The notes under the pieces are model-generated. The model did no database searches. It worked only from the letters and a program-made list of their open reading frames with translations, and was not told the origin of the DNA. A DNA stretch of 64,000 nucleotides from Pseudomonas allokribbensis (GTDB lineage: Bacteria; Pseudomonadota; Gammaproteobacteria; Pseudomonadales; Pseudomonadaceae). A program made the position numbers and the translations under genes. Below are positions 25,967 through 35,497 of this stretch, one piece after another (position 1 is the first letter of the stretch; each line of letters begins with the position of its first letter). The stretch is taken from contig NZ_CP062252.1 in the NCBI RefSeq assembly GCF_014863605.1, positions 3,605,001 through 3,669,000 of the forward strand. Direction: 5' to 3'.

Positions 25967-27790
25967 CTACTCACTATGCAGGTTTGCATAAATCGACTCT
26001 GCTAGCTTTTTGCTGATCCCCGGCGCTTTGGCGATCTCTTCGATGCTTGCACGAGACAGCTCCTGCAATCCACCAAAATGTTTCAACAAGTCCCTGCGCC
26101 GAGTCGGCCCCACGCCTGCCACGCCTTCCAGCGTCGACGTACGACGGGTTTTGCCACGGCGCGCACGGTGTCCAGTGATCGCAAAGCGGTGAGCTTCGTC
26201 ACGAATCTGCTGAATCAGGTGCAACGCTGGAGAGTCGCCACGCAACGTGAATTCGTGCGCGGCATCATTCAGATACAAAGTCTCGAACCCAGCCTTGCGC
26301 GTCGCACCTTTCGCTACACCCAGCAGGATCAGGTCCGGCACGGCCAGTTCGTTGAGCACATCGCGCGCCATCGACAACTGCCCTTTGCCGCCGTCCACCA
26401 ACAGAATGTCCGGCAACTTGCCCTCACCGTCCTTCAGCTTGCTGAAGCGCCGGGTCAACGCCTGGTGCATGGCGGCATAATCATCACCCGCCGTCACGCC
26501 TTCGATGTTGTATCGGCGGTAATCCGATTTGATCGGCCCTTCTGGCCCGAATACCACACAGGACGCAACGGTTGCCTCGCCGCTGGAGTGGCTGATGTCG
26601 TAGCACTCCAGGCGCTGCGGTGGCTCGTCCAGCTTCAGCACCTCGGCCAATGCCTCGAAACGGGCCGCAACGTGCTGACGGTTCGCGAGCCTCGCACCCA
26701 GCGCCTGTTCGGCATTGGTCACGGCCAGCTGTTGCCAGCGCGCCCTCGTACCGCGAACCCGATGACTGATGGACAGTTCGCGCCCGCGCAGCTCCTGGAT
26801 CGCTTCGATCAATGTGGGAAAGTCTTCATGAACGACATTGACGATCAGTTCACTGGGCAAATCGCGCTCGGGGCTGCTGATGAAATACTGGCCAAGAAAC
26901 GCAGCCATGACTTCGGCAACGTCTTCCTCGATCCCGACCTGCGGGAAAAAGTTCTTGCTGCCCAGAACCCGCCCTCCCCGCACGCTGATCAAATGCACGC
27001 AGGCGCCACCGGGGTTGACGAAAGCTGCGATCACATCGATATCGCCAGTCCCGCCTTCCATGCTCTGCTGATCCTGAACCCGACGCAGCAATGCAATCTG
27101 ATCGCGCAGTTCGGCAGCGCGCTCGAACTCAAGGTTGATTGCAGCCTCTTCCATCGCCGTGGACAGTTCGTTGGTCAGCGCATGACTGCGCCCCTCGAGG
27201 AACATCACCGAGTGCCGCACGTCTTCGGCGTAAACCTCAGGCTCGACCAGCCCGACACAGGGAGCCTTGCAGCGTTTGATCTGGTACTGCAGGCACGGAC
27301 GCGTCCGGTTCTTGTAGTAGCTGTCTTCGCACTGACGCACAAAGAATGTCTTCTGCAGAAGGCTGAGGCTTTCGCGAATTGCCCCGGCACTCGGATAAGG
27401 CCCGAAGTACTTGCCCTTGGCCTTCTTGGCACCGCGATGAATGCTCAGGCGAGGGAATTGTCCGTCAGACAGAAACACATACGGATAAGACTTGTCGTCG
27501 CGCAACAGGATGTTGTACGGCGGCCGCCACTCCTTGATCAGCGTTTGCTCAAGCAGCAGGGCTTCGGTTTCGTTGGCGGTAATGGTCGTTTCGACCTGGG
27601 CGATTCGCCCGACCAGCGCGGCGGTTTTGGGGGCCAGTCCGGTTTTTCGAAAGTAACTGGCCAGGCGCTTCTTCAGATTCTTGGCCTTGCCGACGTACAA
27701 CAGACGCGCATCGCTGTCGAACATGCGGTAAACGCCGGGGCGCCCGCTGACAGTCGACAGGAAGGCGCCGGAATCGAATGTTTCAGTCAT
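25967..27790 (-). CDS. uvrC: Excinuclease ABC subunit C
   Basis: 607 aa, normal length. Nucleotide excision repair endonuclease that cuts on both sides of a lesion with UvrAB. N-terminal GIY-YIG domain ([20 protein letters not shown]), Cys-rich linker ([15 protein letters not shown]), UVR domain for UvrB contact ([17 protein letters not shown]), RNase H-like nuclease core ([21 protein letters not shown]), tandem helix-hairpin-helix at the end. It starts 2 bp after gacA, the conserved gammaproteobacterial gacA/uvrY-uvrC pair. Confidence 0.97.
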   Translation of the reverse strand: MTETFDSGAFLSTVSGRPGVYRMFDSDARLLYVGKAKNLKKRLASYFRKTGLAPKTAALVGRIAQVETTITANETEALLLEQTLIKEWRPPYNILLRDDKSYPYVFLSDGQFPRLSIHRGAKKAKGKYFGPYPSAGAIRESLSLLQKTFFVRQCEDSYYKNRTRPCLQYQIKRCKAPCVGLVEPEVYAEDVRHSVMFLEGRSHALTNELSTAMEEAAINLEFERAAELRDQIALLRRVQDQQSMEGGTGDIDVIAAFVNPGGACVHLISVRGGRVLGSKNFFPQVGIEEDVAEVMAAFLGQYFISSPERDLPSELIVNVVHEDFPTLIEAIQELRGRELSISHRVRGTRARWQQLAVTNAEQALGARLANRQHVAARFEALAEVLKLDEPPQRLECYDISHSSGEATVASCVVFGPEGPIKSDYRRYNIEGVTAGDDYAAMHQALTRRFSKLKDGEGKLPDILLVDGGKGQLSMARDVLNELAVPDLILLGVAKGATRKAGFETLYLNDAAHEFTLRGDSPALHLIQQIRDEAHRFAITGHRARRGKTRRTSTLEGVAGVGPTRRRDLLKHFGGLQELSRASIEEIAKAPGISKKLAESIYANLHSE

Positions 27791-27792
27791 GG

Positions 27793-28434
27793 TCAGAGGC
27801 TGGCATCAACCATGCCGTGACGAACTGCCAGAAGCGTCAGCTCGACATCACTGCTGATCGAAAGCTTCTCGAAAATGCGATAACGGTAGGTGTTTACGGT
27901 TTTTGGCGACAGGCACAATTTGTCGGAAATGATCTGCACCTTCTGGCACCCGACAATCATCAAGGCAATCTGGATTTCCCGCTCCGACAAGGCATCGAAC
28001 GGAGAATCGTTGGTTGGCTGGAAGGACTTGATCGCCAGTTGCTGGGCAATTTGCGGACTGATGTAGCGCTGACCGGCAAAGACCAGGCGGATAGCCTGTA
28101 CCATTTCCGGCAATCCAGCACCCTTGGTCAGGTAACCCGCGGCTCCCGCCTGCAACAATCGGGTAGGGAACGGATCTTCCTCGCACACGGTGACTGCAAC
28201 CACCTTGATGTCCGGATGGCTGCGCAACAGTTTGCGCGTGGCTTCCAGGCCGCCGATGCCAGGCATCTTGACGTCCATCAGCACCACGTCTGGCTTCAGC
28301 TCACGGGCCTTGATAAGGGATTCTTCCCCGGACTCGGCCTGGCCAACCACTTGCAGGCCATCGATATCGGCCAGCATCCGTGTAATGCCCGTACGAACGA
28401 GATCATGGTCATCGACCACTAGCACCCTAATCAA
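27793..28434 (-). CDS. gacA: Response regulator GacA
   Basis: 213 aa. Receiver domain with phospho-acceptor D54 (LMDVKMPG), acidic pair D8-D9 and a C-terminal LuxR-type helix-turn-helix ([36 protein letters not shown]). Partner of the GacS sensor; in Pseudomonas it drives small RNAs that titrate RsmA and so controls secondary metabolism and biofilm. The start is TTG at 28434-28432, with GAGGTG six bases upstream. This start gives the expected [11 protein letters not shown], and I recall TTG for other Pseudomonas gacA genes. Confidence 0.97.
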   Translation of the reverse strand: MIRVLVVDDHDLVRTGITRMLADIDGLQVVGQAESGEESLIKARELKPDVVLMDVKMPGIGGLEATRKLLRSHPDIKVVAVTVCEEDPFPTRLLQAGAAGYLTKGAGLPEMVQAIRLVFAGQRYISPQIAQQLAIKSFQPTNDSPFDALSEREIQIALMIVGCQKVQIISDKLCLSPKTVNTYRYRIFEKLSISSDVELTLLAVRHGMVDASL

Positions 28435-28561
28435 GCAGACACCTCGCGATATGGTCTTATTGGGATGCCGGACACCTTAGCAAAAAGTGCCAGACAGACC
28501 TAGCGGCAAGCAGCATATAAAAAGTTTCAATTCATCATTCAGGGCTTGCCGGCCGTGCGTT

Positions 28562-29026
28562 TCAGAGCACACGTGTACTGAATTCGAGATGCATCCTCAG
28601 GAAACACTCGTCCTCGCCCTGCACAACCATTCCCTTTCTGCGATACAGGTTTTGCGCCGGATTGTTCTTGAACACTGTCAGACGCAATGCCGGGCGACGT
28701 TCAAGGTGCGCAATTGCAACAACCTGATCGATCGCCCAGGAACCTGCACCTTGTCCCTGAAATCCCCCGCAGACCTGTAACTCGCGAATGTACAACGCGC
28801 GAGCATCACGACTGAGGCTGAAATAGCCTACAGGCCTGCCATCGCATTCGATCATCCAGTTTTCGCGCCCGGCCCAGGCGATATCGAAAGCTTCGTCCTG
28901 CCACAGCAGATCGTAGCTGATGTAATAGCGGAGCATGTTCTGGCAACTGATTTCTCGCGTAAACGACAGGTCATCGGGCGTCGCCGGTCGCAAATGAAAC
29001 CTTGTTTGCACATCCACCACCGTCAT
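28562..29026 (-). CDS. GNAT family N-acetyltransferase
   Basis: 154 aa from the ATG at 29026 (GGAGG 8 bases upstream); the frame continues further upstream without a start signal. GNAT fold: FHLRPATPDDLSFTREI start, central strands GYFSLSRDARALYIRELQV, acetyl-CoA loop GFQGQGAGSWAIDQ (Q/R-x-x-G-x-G/A) and final strand LRLTVFKNNPAQNLYRRKGM. Substrate unknown. Divergent from the leader of the DAHP synthase transcription unit, with a shared upstream region of about 180 bp. Confidence 0.85.
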   Translation of the reverse strand: MTVVDVQTRFHLRPATPDDLSFTREISCQNMLRYYISYDLLWQDEAFDIAWAGRENWMIECDGRPVGYFSLSRDARALYIRELQVCGGFQGQGAGSWAIDQVVAIAHLERRPALRLTVFKNNPAQNLYRRKGMVVQGEDECFLRMHLEFSTRVL

Positions 29027-29210
29027 GCCTTGCCCTCCCCTGATGCCAACCTCGACGCGACTCAACCTTGAACCGCTGAAAACGGCAGAGTGTGTCATAG
29101 CTTGCCGAAGGCTCAACCGATAGAGGACGTCTTGTACCTTCAATAGCATTTTCTGATTGCTGACGCGCATCAGGCTCTAGTAAGCTCGGCGCATTCATCG
29201 GAGACACATC

Positions 29211-29339
29211 ATGTTCAACGCCCTTGCACAGCTTCTTGCCACTAGCGCCCAGCGCTCGGTTGCGGCTGCGCGCGTGAACAACATTTGCGCTCCAGCCAGC
29301 TTTTATTTTGGGTATTGGTTTAGCCACTGGCGCGCCTGA
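29211..29339 (+). CDS. Aromatic-rich leader peptide of the DAHP synthase unit
   Basis: 42 codons, ATG 29211 with GGAG at 29200-29203, TGA 29337-29339. The first 30 residues are ordinary; residues 31-40 are FYFGYWFSHW (three Phe, two Tyr, two Trp). Ten bp after the stop a hairpin can form (29349-29371), followed by a strong terminator (29389-29425). This is the layout of an amino-acid attenuator: ribosome stalling at aromatic codons when charged tRNA is scarce should prevent the terminator. Downstream is DAHP synthase, the entry enzyme of aromatic amino acid synthesis. Confidence 0.75.
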   Translation: MFNALAQLLATSAQRSVAAARVNNICAPASFYFGYWFSHWRA

Positions 29340-29348
29340 TACCCACAC

Positions 29349-29371
29349 GGCGCCCATATAGACGGGTCGCC
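29349..29371 (+). promoter_or_regulatory. Candidate attenuator hairpin before the terminator
   Basis: GGCGCCC (29349-29355) pairs with GGG and CGCC (29364-29371) around one bulged T. An alternative pairing of GGCGC (29329-29333, inside the leader end) with GCGCC (29350-29354) would disrupt it. Suggests switchable structures between the leader codons and the terminator; needs folding calculation. Confidence 0.45.
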
Positions 29372-29388
29372 TACCAGAGAATTCTCAA

Positions 29389-29425
29389 CCCCCGGTCGGC
29401 CTCCCGACCGGGGGTTTTGTTTTTT
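29389..29425 (+). terminator. Strong terminator within the DAHP synthase leader
   Basis: Perfect 11-bp stem CCCCCGGTCGG / CCGACCGGGGG with a 4-base loop, followed by TTTTGTTTTTT. Located 50 bp after the first leader ORF and about 250 bp before the structural gene, so its use must be conditional if one promoter serves both. Confidence 0.9.
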
Positions 29426-29473
29426 CAGGCCCTGAACTTTCAGCGACACACCAGACATTTGAGGAATCACGAC

Positions 29474-29626
29474 ATGAACTACGCCACTTATTACCGCTAC
29501 GACAGTTTTACCGCCTGGCGATTTAGCAGCCTCCGCTCGGGACAGCCTGCCGCCTCCGATCGGTCACCCACAGGTGGCAAGCCAACACATGTAGCCAATA
29601 CGGCCAACTGTCGAACACCCCAATAG
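29474..29626 (+). CDS. Second aromatic-rich leader ORF
   Basis: 50 codons, ATG 29474 with GAGGA 8 bases upstream, stop 29624-29626. It opens MNYATYYRYDSFTAWRF: four Tyr, two Phe and one Trp in 17 residues. The rest (SSLRSGQPAASDRSP onwards) is unremarkable. It ends 47 bp before DAHP synthase, with a hairpin (arms GCGGG / CCCGC near 29637-29652) but no T run between, so a translational rather than transcriptional effect is possible. Confidence 0.6.
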   Translation: MNYATYYRYDSFTAWRFSSLRSGQPAASDRSPTGGKPTHVANTANCRTPQ

Positions 29627-29673
29627 GGCCGAGTCGGCGGGAAAGACCCGCGACCAGCCCAGGAAGACCGAAT

Positions 29674-30750
29674 ATGAACTCGTCCGTTTCTGCTCTGCCA
29701 CTGTCCACCCTGAACCCGGCCAACGAAGCATTGACCCTGCGTCTGCCCAGTTCGCTGCAACTCAAGCAGCAATTGCCCCTGAGCAATGCCTTGAACCAGC
29801 AGGTTGCCAATCACCGCCAGGCCATCCGCGCCATTCTCAACGGCGAAGACCACCGTTTGCTGGTCGTTGTCGGCCCTTGCTCCATTCACGATCCCGAATC
29901 AGCGCTCGAATACGCCGAAAAACTTGCCCGACTGGCCAACGACGTCAGTCAGGAAATGCTGCTCGTGATACGTGCCTACGTCGAAAAACCCCGCACCACC
30001 GTCGGCTGGAAGGGTCTCGCGTACGATCCCCATCTGGACGGCAGCGACGACATGGCCGCCGGCCTGACGTTGTCACGCGAACTGATGCTGGAAATGATCC
30101 GCCTCGGCCTACCTGTTGCCACCGAACTTCTGCAACCCATGGCTGCTGGCTACTTCGACGACCTGCTCAGTTGGGTTGCCATCGGTGCGCGAACAACCGA
30201 ATCACAGATTCATCGCGAGATGGCCAGCGGACTGAGCATGCCGGTCGGCTTCAAGAACGGCACCGATGGCGGCGTATCCATTGCCGTCGACGCAATGCGC
30301 TCGGCGGCTCATCCACATCGCCATTTCGGCGTAGACAGCCAGGGCCATCCGGCAATCATTCCGACTTCGGGCAACCCGGACACGCACCTGGTCCTGCGCG
30401 GCGGCCATCAAGGGCCAAACTACGATCGCGCCAGCGTGTCCCGAATCCATACCGAACTGAGCCGACTGAAAATCCCGAGCCGGATCATGGTCGATTGCAG
30501 TCACGCCAACAGCGGTAAGGACCCTCTGCGTCAGCCGGAAGTATTCAACGATGTGCTGGAACAACGCCTGCAAGGCGACCGCTCACTGGTCGGCATGATG
30601 ATCGAGTCGCACCTGTTCGAAGGATGCCAGCCTCTGAGCGAGTCGTTGCGTTACGGCGTGTCCGTGACCGATGGCTGCCTGGGCATCAGTGCCACGGAAC
30701 ACCTGCTGCTCAATGCAGCCGACCGCCTTCGGACACAACCTCTGCCTTGA
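29674..30750 (+). CDS. 3-deoxy-7-phosphoheptulonate (DAHP) synthase, class I
   Basis: 358 aa, ATG 29674 with AGGA 9 bases upstream. Condenses phosphoenolpyruvate and erythrose-4-phosphate, first step of the shikimate pathway. AroF/G/H-type barrel: LVVVGPCSIHDPESA with the metal-binding Cys, VIRAYVEKPRTTVGWKG, TELLQPMAAGYFDDLLSW, GARTTESQIHREMASGLSMPVG, and the metal ligands near MVDCSHANSGKD and VTDGCLG. Which aromatic acid inhibits it cannot be decided by eye. It is preceded by two aromatic-rich leader ORFs and a terminator, so attenuation is likely. Confidence 0.95.
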   Translation: MNSSVSALPLSTLNPANEALTLRLPSSLQLKQQLPLSNALNQQVANHRQAIRAILNGEDHRLLVVVGPCSIHDPESALEYAEKLARLANDVSQEMLLVIRAYVEKPRTTVGWKGLAYDPHLDGSDDMAAGLTLSRELMLEMIRLGLPVATELLQPMAAGYFDDLLSWVAIGARTTESQIHREMASGLSMPVGFKNGTDGGVSIAVDAMRSAAHPHRHFGVDSQGHPAIIPTSGNPDTHLVLRGGHQGPNYDRASVSRIHTELSRLKIPSRIMVDCSHANSGKDPLRQPEVFNDVLEQRLQGDRSLVGMMIESHLFEGCQPLSESLRYGVSVTDGCLGISATEHLLLNAADRLRTQPLP

Positions 30751-30797
30751 TTGCAAAAGCAGCCTTCCGTAGCAGATACGCGCGGAAGGCTGTTTGA

Positions 30798-31907
30798 TCA
30801 TTCCTGTACGTGCAACAAGACACCCTCGGAAACCTGGCTGACATCGTCCAGTCGCTCGACGGAATAAGACACACGCACGACCGTATTGATGTGTTCACGC
30901 CAGAATCGATGGGGAACGATAAAGACGAGCGGCTCAACTTCCATCCCGCTGCCGATTTCCCGATCATCACGATGAAAGAAGAACTCTCCATCGCACTTGA
31001 GATAAACCAGCTCTCCAACCTCCAGCTGCGCATTGCCGATCACCACACTGACGCCGTCAATGGTGTCCTTTACGTCGAGTATCCTGCCTTCCGCCTCCAA
31101 CACTTGTGGCGCGGTCAGTTCGCCCCGCACCAGCGGAGCAATGTTGACTCGCGTAACCCCTGACTCACGAATCGCACCACTTTTCTGTTCTATGCAGTAT
31201 TGAACCACCACCTCTCCACCCAGGTGCGGGGCGATGAATTGTGGGTCGACACCGAATACCAGCGGCTCTCCAACAGCAAAGGATTCGACGATCAGACAGT
31301 CCCGAAAGGACGCGTGCTCTACGGGACCTTGCCAGATCAACGCCACCCGGTCTCCCGCTGTCATTCCGGCGTAAGGCTGCAGGGTGACCGTAGTTCCATC
31401 GATGACGCGCGCAGGCTCAAGATTCCCTCCGACAGCATCGTCAATGATGGCCGGCAGCAGACTGTAACGAACATCTCCGACATCCAGTCGTTCTCGAGCG
31501 GAGGTCACCGGCATCGGCCTTGAAGCGCTGGTCAATGTCCAGAAGACCTCCAGTGAACCGCCGTCCAATGCCGCGATGTGAGAGCTTCTGACGACAAATA
31601 CAATTTCCTTTCCCAACTGGGCTTCGCTGACGAATCGAACGCCTTCGTTTCGGTACGGCATGCCCTCGATATCAAGACCGTGCCAACTCAATACCACCCT
31701 GTCGCCGCAAGCCATATCGGGATAAGGCGCAATCCGCACAACGACCTTGTTCCGCGAAGGATCAAGAACCGCATCCTCCACAGCGTCGAGGGTGACAGCG
31801 GGCAGTGAGTCAACCGGCTCATGACTGCAAAACTGCCCGGATGACTCGATCACTGTTGCGACCAAAACGTTGCCTTGCGTCGCGTCCTGCACGTTCTGCG
31901 TATTCAT
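30798..31907 (-). CDS. Three-repeat beta-rich protein, unknown
   Basis: 369 aa from the ATG at 31907 (GGAG 6 bases upstream; a GTG four codons earlier is open). It consists of three copies of a roughly 110-residue unit. Each has a pattern like APYPDMACGDRVVLSWHG (unit 1), QPYAGMTAGDRVALIWQG (unit 2) or NAQLEVGELVYLKCDG (unit 3), followed by a VFVV/FGVD/FIVP strand and an EVFW, VVVQYCIE or VVRVSYSV strand. This looks like stacked Ig-like sandwiches. No signal peptide. I have seen such repeats in Pseudomonas proteins without assigned function. Divergent from the lipase gene. Confidence 0.7.
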   Translation of the reverse strand: MNTQNVQDATQGNVLVATVIESSGQFCSHEPVDSLPAVTLDAVEDAVLDPSRNKVVVRIAPYPDMACGDRVVLSWHGLDIEGMPYRNEGVRFVSEAQLGKEIVFVVRSSHIAALDGGSLEVFWTLTSASRPMPVTSARERLDVGDVRYSLLPAIIDDAVGGNLEPARVIDGTTVTLQPYAGMTAGDRVALIWQGPVEHASFRDCLIVESFAVGEPLVFGVDPQFIAPHLGGEVVVQYCIEQKSGAIRESGVTRVNIAPLVRGELTAPQVLEAEGRILDVKDTIDGVSVVIGNAQLEVGELVYLKCDGEFFFHRDDREIGSGMEVEPLVFIVPHRFWREHINTVVRVSYSVERLDDVSQVSEGVLLHVQE

Positions 31908-32244
31908 TCGTAGCTCCACTCCCTGGAAATACCCTGCAGCTGGCTTGCTGCGTCGAAGAGCCTCTATTCAAGCCGCTTCATCAAAAATTTAATGTCGTCC
32001 ATTCGCTGTGCAGAACGCGGGCAAGTGCATCACATGAAGTAGGCAACGGCAGGAAAAACACATGGGGCAACGCAGGAGATGTCCAAACATTCCGATCTGG
32101 ACTTCAAACATCAGGGAAGTTTCGTTCAGGTGCTGATCCAGTTTCCGGTGCTGAACCGGGACTCTTCATACATCGTGAGCTCCACGACTGTTTTAGAGTG
32201 GCACCGTGCAAATATCGATGAACTTCTGCGATCAAGGATGAAAA
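31908..32244. other. Intergenic region, no gene supported
   Basis: About 340 bp between the divergent repeat-protein and lipase genes. It contains an 81-codon open frame (32079-32324) that overlaps the lipase start and has no ribosome site or family resemblance. No tRNA, terminator or clear palindrome seen; promoters for both genes must lie here. Confidence 0.6.
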
Positions 32245-33114
32245 ATGCAACGAAATGCCACAACTCTTTATCCCATCCTGCTGGCGCACGGTCTGTTCGG
32301 ATTCGAGCACATCGGCCCTTTTGAGCTGTTCCACGACGTCAAACAGGCGCTGAAGGCCGTCGGCGTGCAGGTGTTCGTGCCGCACCTGTCAGCCATTCAT
32401 TACAATGAAGTACGAGGCAAACAACTGCTCGGGCAAATTGATTCTGTGCTCAGAGGCACAGGCGCGAGCAAAGTCAACCTGATCGGTCATAGTCAGGGCG
32501 CATTGGCGGCTCGCTATGCCGCAGCGGTTGCCCCACAAAGGGTTGCTTCCGTGACTTCGGTCAGTGGACCGAACCACGGCTCGGAGCTCGCGGACTTCTT
32601 GCGCAAGGCACTGATTCCCGGAAGGTTGCCAGAGAGCGTCGCGCAGAATGTGGCCACGCTGTTTTCCGACTTTCTATGCCTGCTCGGTGGAACCACAGCC
32701 CTGCCGAAAAATGCGCTGGCCGCATTGAATGCACTGACGACCGTAGGGGTCGGGGATTTCAATGACAAATATCCGCAAGCCCTGCCAGATAGCTGGGGCG
32801 CGCAGGGAGCCGAACGGGTCAATGGCGTCCGCTACTATTCCTGGAGTGGCGTCGTGCCGGAAATGAATCTGCAAACACTCGACCCGATTCAGGGCATCTG
32901 CCGGGCACTTTCGCAGTACTTCATTACCGAGCCTGGCCAGAACGACGGTTTTGTGGGCCGCTTCAGCTCTCATCTGGGCACCGTGATCCGTTCCGACTAC
33001 CCATTTGATCACTTGCGTAGCTTGCGTCGGGCCTCCGGTGAGCCTGCCGGCTCAGCCGATTCAATCCAGTTGTACGTCGAGCATGCCTTGCGCCTGCAGG
33101 CAGCTAATCTCTGA
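32245..33114 (+). CDS. Triacylglycerol lipase, family I type without signal peptide
   Basis: 289 aa, ATG 32245 with AAGGA 7 bases upstream. Alpha/beta hydrolase: oxyanion segment YPILLAHGLFGFE, nucleophile elbow GHSQG (catalytic Ser), VSGPNHGSELADF, Asp in GQNDGFVG and His in FDHLRSL. This order fits true lipases of subfamily I.1 such as those of P. fragi and Proteus, which need no Lif foldase. The N-terminus begins directly at the first strand, so there is no Sec signal; export must use another route or the enzyme is intracellular. No foldase or type I secretion genes adjoin. Confidence 0.88.
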   Translation: MQRNATTLYPILLAHGLFGFEHIGPFELFHDVKQALKAVGVQVFVPHLSAIHYNEVRGKQLLGQIDSVLRGTGASKVNLIGHSQGALAARYAAAVAPQRVASVTSVSGPNHGSELADFLRKALIPGRLPESVAQNVATLFSDFLCLLGGTTALPKNALAALNALTTVGVGDFNDKYPQALPDSWGAQGAERVNGVRYYSWSGVVPEMNLQTLDPIQGICRALSQYFITEPGQNDGFVGRFSSHLGTVIRSDYPFDHLRSLRRASGEPAGSADSIQLYVEHALRLQAANL

Positions 33115-33211
33115 GAGCCGGCCTCAGACAGCCGAACGGAACTTTGCCGAGAAATCGGCCACTGAATCCGGTAGGCTCCACCCTTTACTGATTTGATTGG
33201 AGATTTTTCCC

Positions 33212-33493
33212 ATGGCTAAAGCCACCGCCCGCCACATCCTGGTTTCCAGCGAAGACAAGTGCAACGAACTCAAGGCCCAGATCGAAGCCGGCGCCGATTT
33301 CGCTGAAGTCGCCAAAGCCAACTCCACCTGCCCGTCCAGCCGTCAGGGCGGTGATCTGGGCTCGTTCGGCCCGGGCCAGATGGTCAAGGAATTCGATACC
33401 GTGGTTTTCAGCGCCCCGATCAATGTCGTCCAGGGGCCGGTCAAGACCCAGTTCGGTTATCACCTGCTGGAAGTCACCAGCCGTCAGGACTGA
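33212..33493 (+). CDS. ppiC: Parvulin-type peptidyl-prolyl isomerase
   Basis: 93 aa from the ATG at 33212 (GGAG 10 bases upstream). Single parvulin domain that isomerises prolyl bonds; no signal peptide, so cytoplasmic. It has the family pattern ARHILVSSEDKCNELKAQIE, CPSSRQGGDLGSFGPGQMV, VVFSAPINVVQGPVKTQFGYHLLEV. A second parvulin of the same kind is at 48920. A strong terminator follows. Confidence 0.95.
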   Translation: MAKATARHILVSSEDKCNELKAQIEAGADFAEVAKANSTCPSSRQGGDLGSFGPGQMVKEFDTVVFSAPINVVQGPVKTQFGYHLLEVTSRQD

Positions 33494-33516
33494 TCCTTCG
33501 TCCGCTGAGCTGTGTA

Positions 33517-33548
33517 ACGGCCCGCCAGATGGCGGGCCGTTGTGTTTT
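33517..33548 (+). terminator. Intrinsic terminator after ppiC
   Basis: 10-bp stem ACGGCCCGCC / GGCGGGCCGT around AGAT, followed by TGTGTTTT. Confidence 0.85.
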
Positions 33549-33628
33549 GGTTACACCACGCGACTGGCGAACAGCGCTGCGCTCGCGTACAAATTGCGCT
33601 TATCGATTACCCGGCTCTAAGGCTGACA

Positions 33629-35497
33629 ATGCGACTGGCTTTCTCCACTTTGATGTTCACTGCCGTGGCTCTGCTGATGAGCGCCGCCGGTGTGAGCGCT
33701 GCACCGCAGCATGCATTGACCGTTTACGGCGAACCGGCAAAGTATCCGGCCAATTTCAGTCACTTCGACTACACCAATCCGCAGGCCCCCAAGGGCGGAA
33801 CGATGCGCCGCTCGGCGATCGAAATCGGTCACTTCGACCATGTCCTGCCCTACATTGACAAAGGCATCGGCGTCACCCAGATCGATGGCCTGCTGTATTC
33901 CCCGCTGGCCCAGCGCTCGATGGACGAGCCCTACACCGTCTACGGACTGGTGGCACAAAAGATGGAGCGTTCCGAGGACGGTCTGTCCCTGCGCTTCTTC
34001 ATCAACCCCAAGGCTCGCTTCGCCGACGGCAAACCGATCACCGCCGAAGACGTGCGCTACACCTACGATTTGCTGATGACCCAGGGCAGCCTGCGCTATC
34101 GCACCCAGTTCGCCGACGTCAAAGGCGTTGAAGTCGAGGCGCCGCTCACTGTGCGCTTCGATTTCAAAAGCAATGAAAACCGCACCCTGCCACTGGATAT
34201 CGCGACCCTGCCGGTGTTTCCCGAGCACTGGTGGAAGACCCGGGATTTCGCTGGCGGTGGCGGCTATGAACCTCCGCTGGGCAGCGGCCCGTACCGAGTC
34301 GGAAAAGTCGACTCCGGACGCAGTATCACCTTCGAGCGCAATGGCGACTGGTGGGGTAAGGATTTGCCGGTCAGCCGCGGGCTCTACAATTTCGATCACT
34401 TCAGCATCGAGTACTTCGGCGACACCGATGTCGCCCGCCAGGTGTTGCGCGGCGGCGCCTACGACTACAACCGCGAATTTTCCGCTACCGGCTACTCGAT
34501 CGGCTACGACAGCCCGGCCCTGAGCGACGGGCGCCTGCAGAAGGCTCACCTGGCAACCGAGGCACCGCAATCGGCCCAGGGCTTCGTGTTCAATCTGCAA
34601 AAACCGATGTTCCAGGACCGCCGCGTACGTCAGGCCCTGGCCATGCTCTGGGACTTCGAATGGAGCAACCGGCAGATGATGCGCAACATGTACATCCGCC
34701 AGCAGAGTTACTTTTCCAACAGCGCCCTTGCTGCCAGTGAACTGCCGGACGCTGCCGAACTGAAGATCCTTGAACCACTGCGCGGACAAATCCCCGACGA
34801 GGTATTCACGAAGGTCTTCGAGGCGCCGAAAACCGACGGCAGCGGACTGATCCGTGACAAGCAGCTTCAGGCACTCGAACTGCTTGAACAGGCGGGCTGG
34901 AAACCCGACGGCGACCAATTGGTCAACGCGCAGGGCGAGCCGCTGAGCTTCACCTTCCTGGTCAGCCAGAACGGCATGGACCGACTGCTGTTGCCCTACA
35001 AGCGCACGCTGAAACAGATCGGCATCAACCTCGACATCCGCCGCATCGACTCCTCGCAATACGTCAACCGACTGATGAGCCGCGACTACGACATGATTGT
35101 CACGGGCTACCCGGTCACCACATCGCCCGGTGGTGAGCTGCTCAACTACTTCGGGTCCGCCTCGGCCAACGATCCTGGCGCCAACAACTATATGGTGCTG
35201 AAAAACCCGGCAGTCGACACCTTGATCAACGGTCTGATCCGCGCCTCGACCCAGCCAGATATGCTGCATTACGCCCACGCGCTGGACCGGGTGCTGCAAT
35301 GGAACTACTACTGGATCCCCAATTATTACCCGCCCGGCACCTCGACCGTTTGGTGGAACCGCTTCGGCATCCCGACCGTGCAGGCGAGCAATGACGAAGC
35401 GATCGAGAGCTGGTGGGAAATCAGCAGCACGCCGCTGACCAACCAGCAGATGACGGCCGAGAAGATCAGCCGTGGCAGACCCGGAGGGCCGCACTGA
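33629..35497 (+). CDS. yejA: YejA-type peptide ABC transporter, periplasmic binding protein
   Basis: 622 aa from the ATG at 33629, which begins a signal peptide [21 protein letters not shown] cleaved near VSA-AP. Upstream open frame lacks a start signal. Solute-binding family 5: [80 protein letters not shown]. In E. coli the YejABEF system imports oligopeptides, including microcin C. Its stop overlaps the yejB start by one base. Confidence 0.9.
   Translation: MRLAFSTLMFTAVALLMSAAGVSAAPQHALTVYGEPAKYPANFSHFDYTNPQAPKGGTMRRSAIEIGHFDHVLPYIDKGIGVTQIDGLLYSPLAQRSMDEPYTVYGLVAQKMERSEDGLSLRFFINPKARFADGKPITAEDVRYTYDLLMTQGSLRYRTQFADVKGVEVEAPLTVRFDFKSNENRTLPLDIATLPVFPEHWWKTRDFAGGGGYEPPLGSGPYRVGKVDSGRSITFERNGDWWGKDLPVSRGLYNFDHFSIEYFGDTDVARQVLRGGAYDYNREFSATGYSIGYDSPALSDGRLQKAHLATEAPQSAQGFVFNLQKPMFQDRRVRQALAMLWDFEWSNRQMMRNMYIRQQSYFSNSALAASELPDAAELKILEPLRGQIPDEVFTKVFEAPKTDGSGLIRDKQLQALELLEQAGWKPDGDQLVNAQGEPLSFTFLVSQNGMDRLLLPYKRTLKQIGINLDIRRIDSSQYVNRLMSRDYDMIVTGYPVTTSPGGELLNYFGSASANDPGANNYMVLKNPAVDTLINGLIRASTQPDMLHYAHALDRVLQWNYYWIPNYYPPGTSTVWWNRFGIPTVQASNDEAIESWWEISSTPLTNQQMTAEKISRGRPGGPH

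Noticed and set aside
26078..27820. 580-codon open frame on the plus strand
   Set aside because: It is entirely antisense to uvrC, which has clear domains; high GC at third positions keeps the opposite frame open.
29157..29183. TTGCTG...TAGTAA as promoter of the DAHP synthase leader
   Set aside because: Spacer is only 15 bp and both boxes are weak; the true promoter could not be placed.
32079..32324. 81-codon open frame before the lipase
   Set aside because: Overlaps the lipase start in another frame, no ribosome site and no known relatives that I recognise.
33617..35494. 625-codon open frame on the minus strand
   Set aside because: Antisense shadow of yejA; no start signal or recognisable motif.
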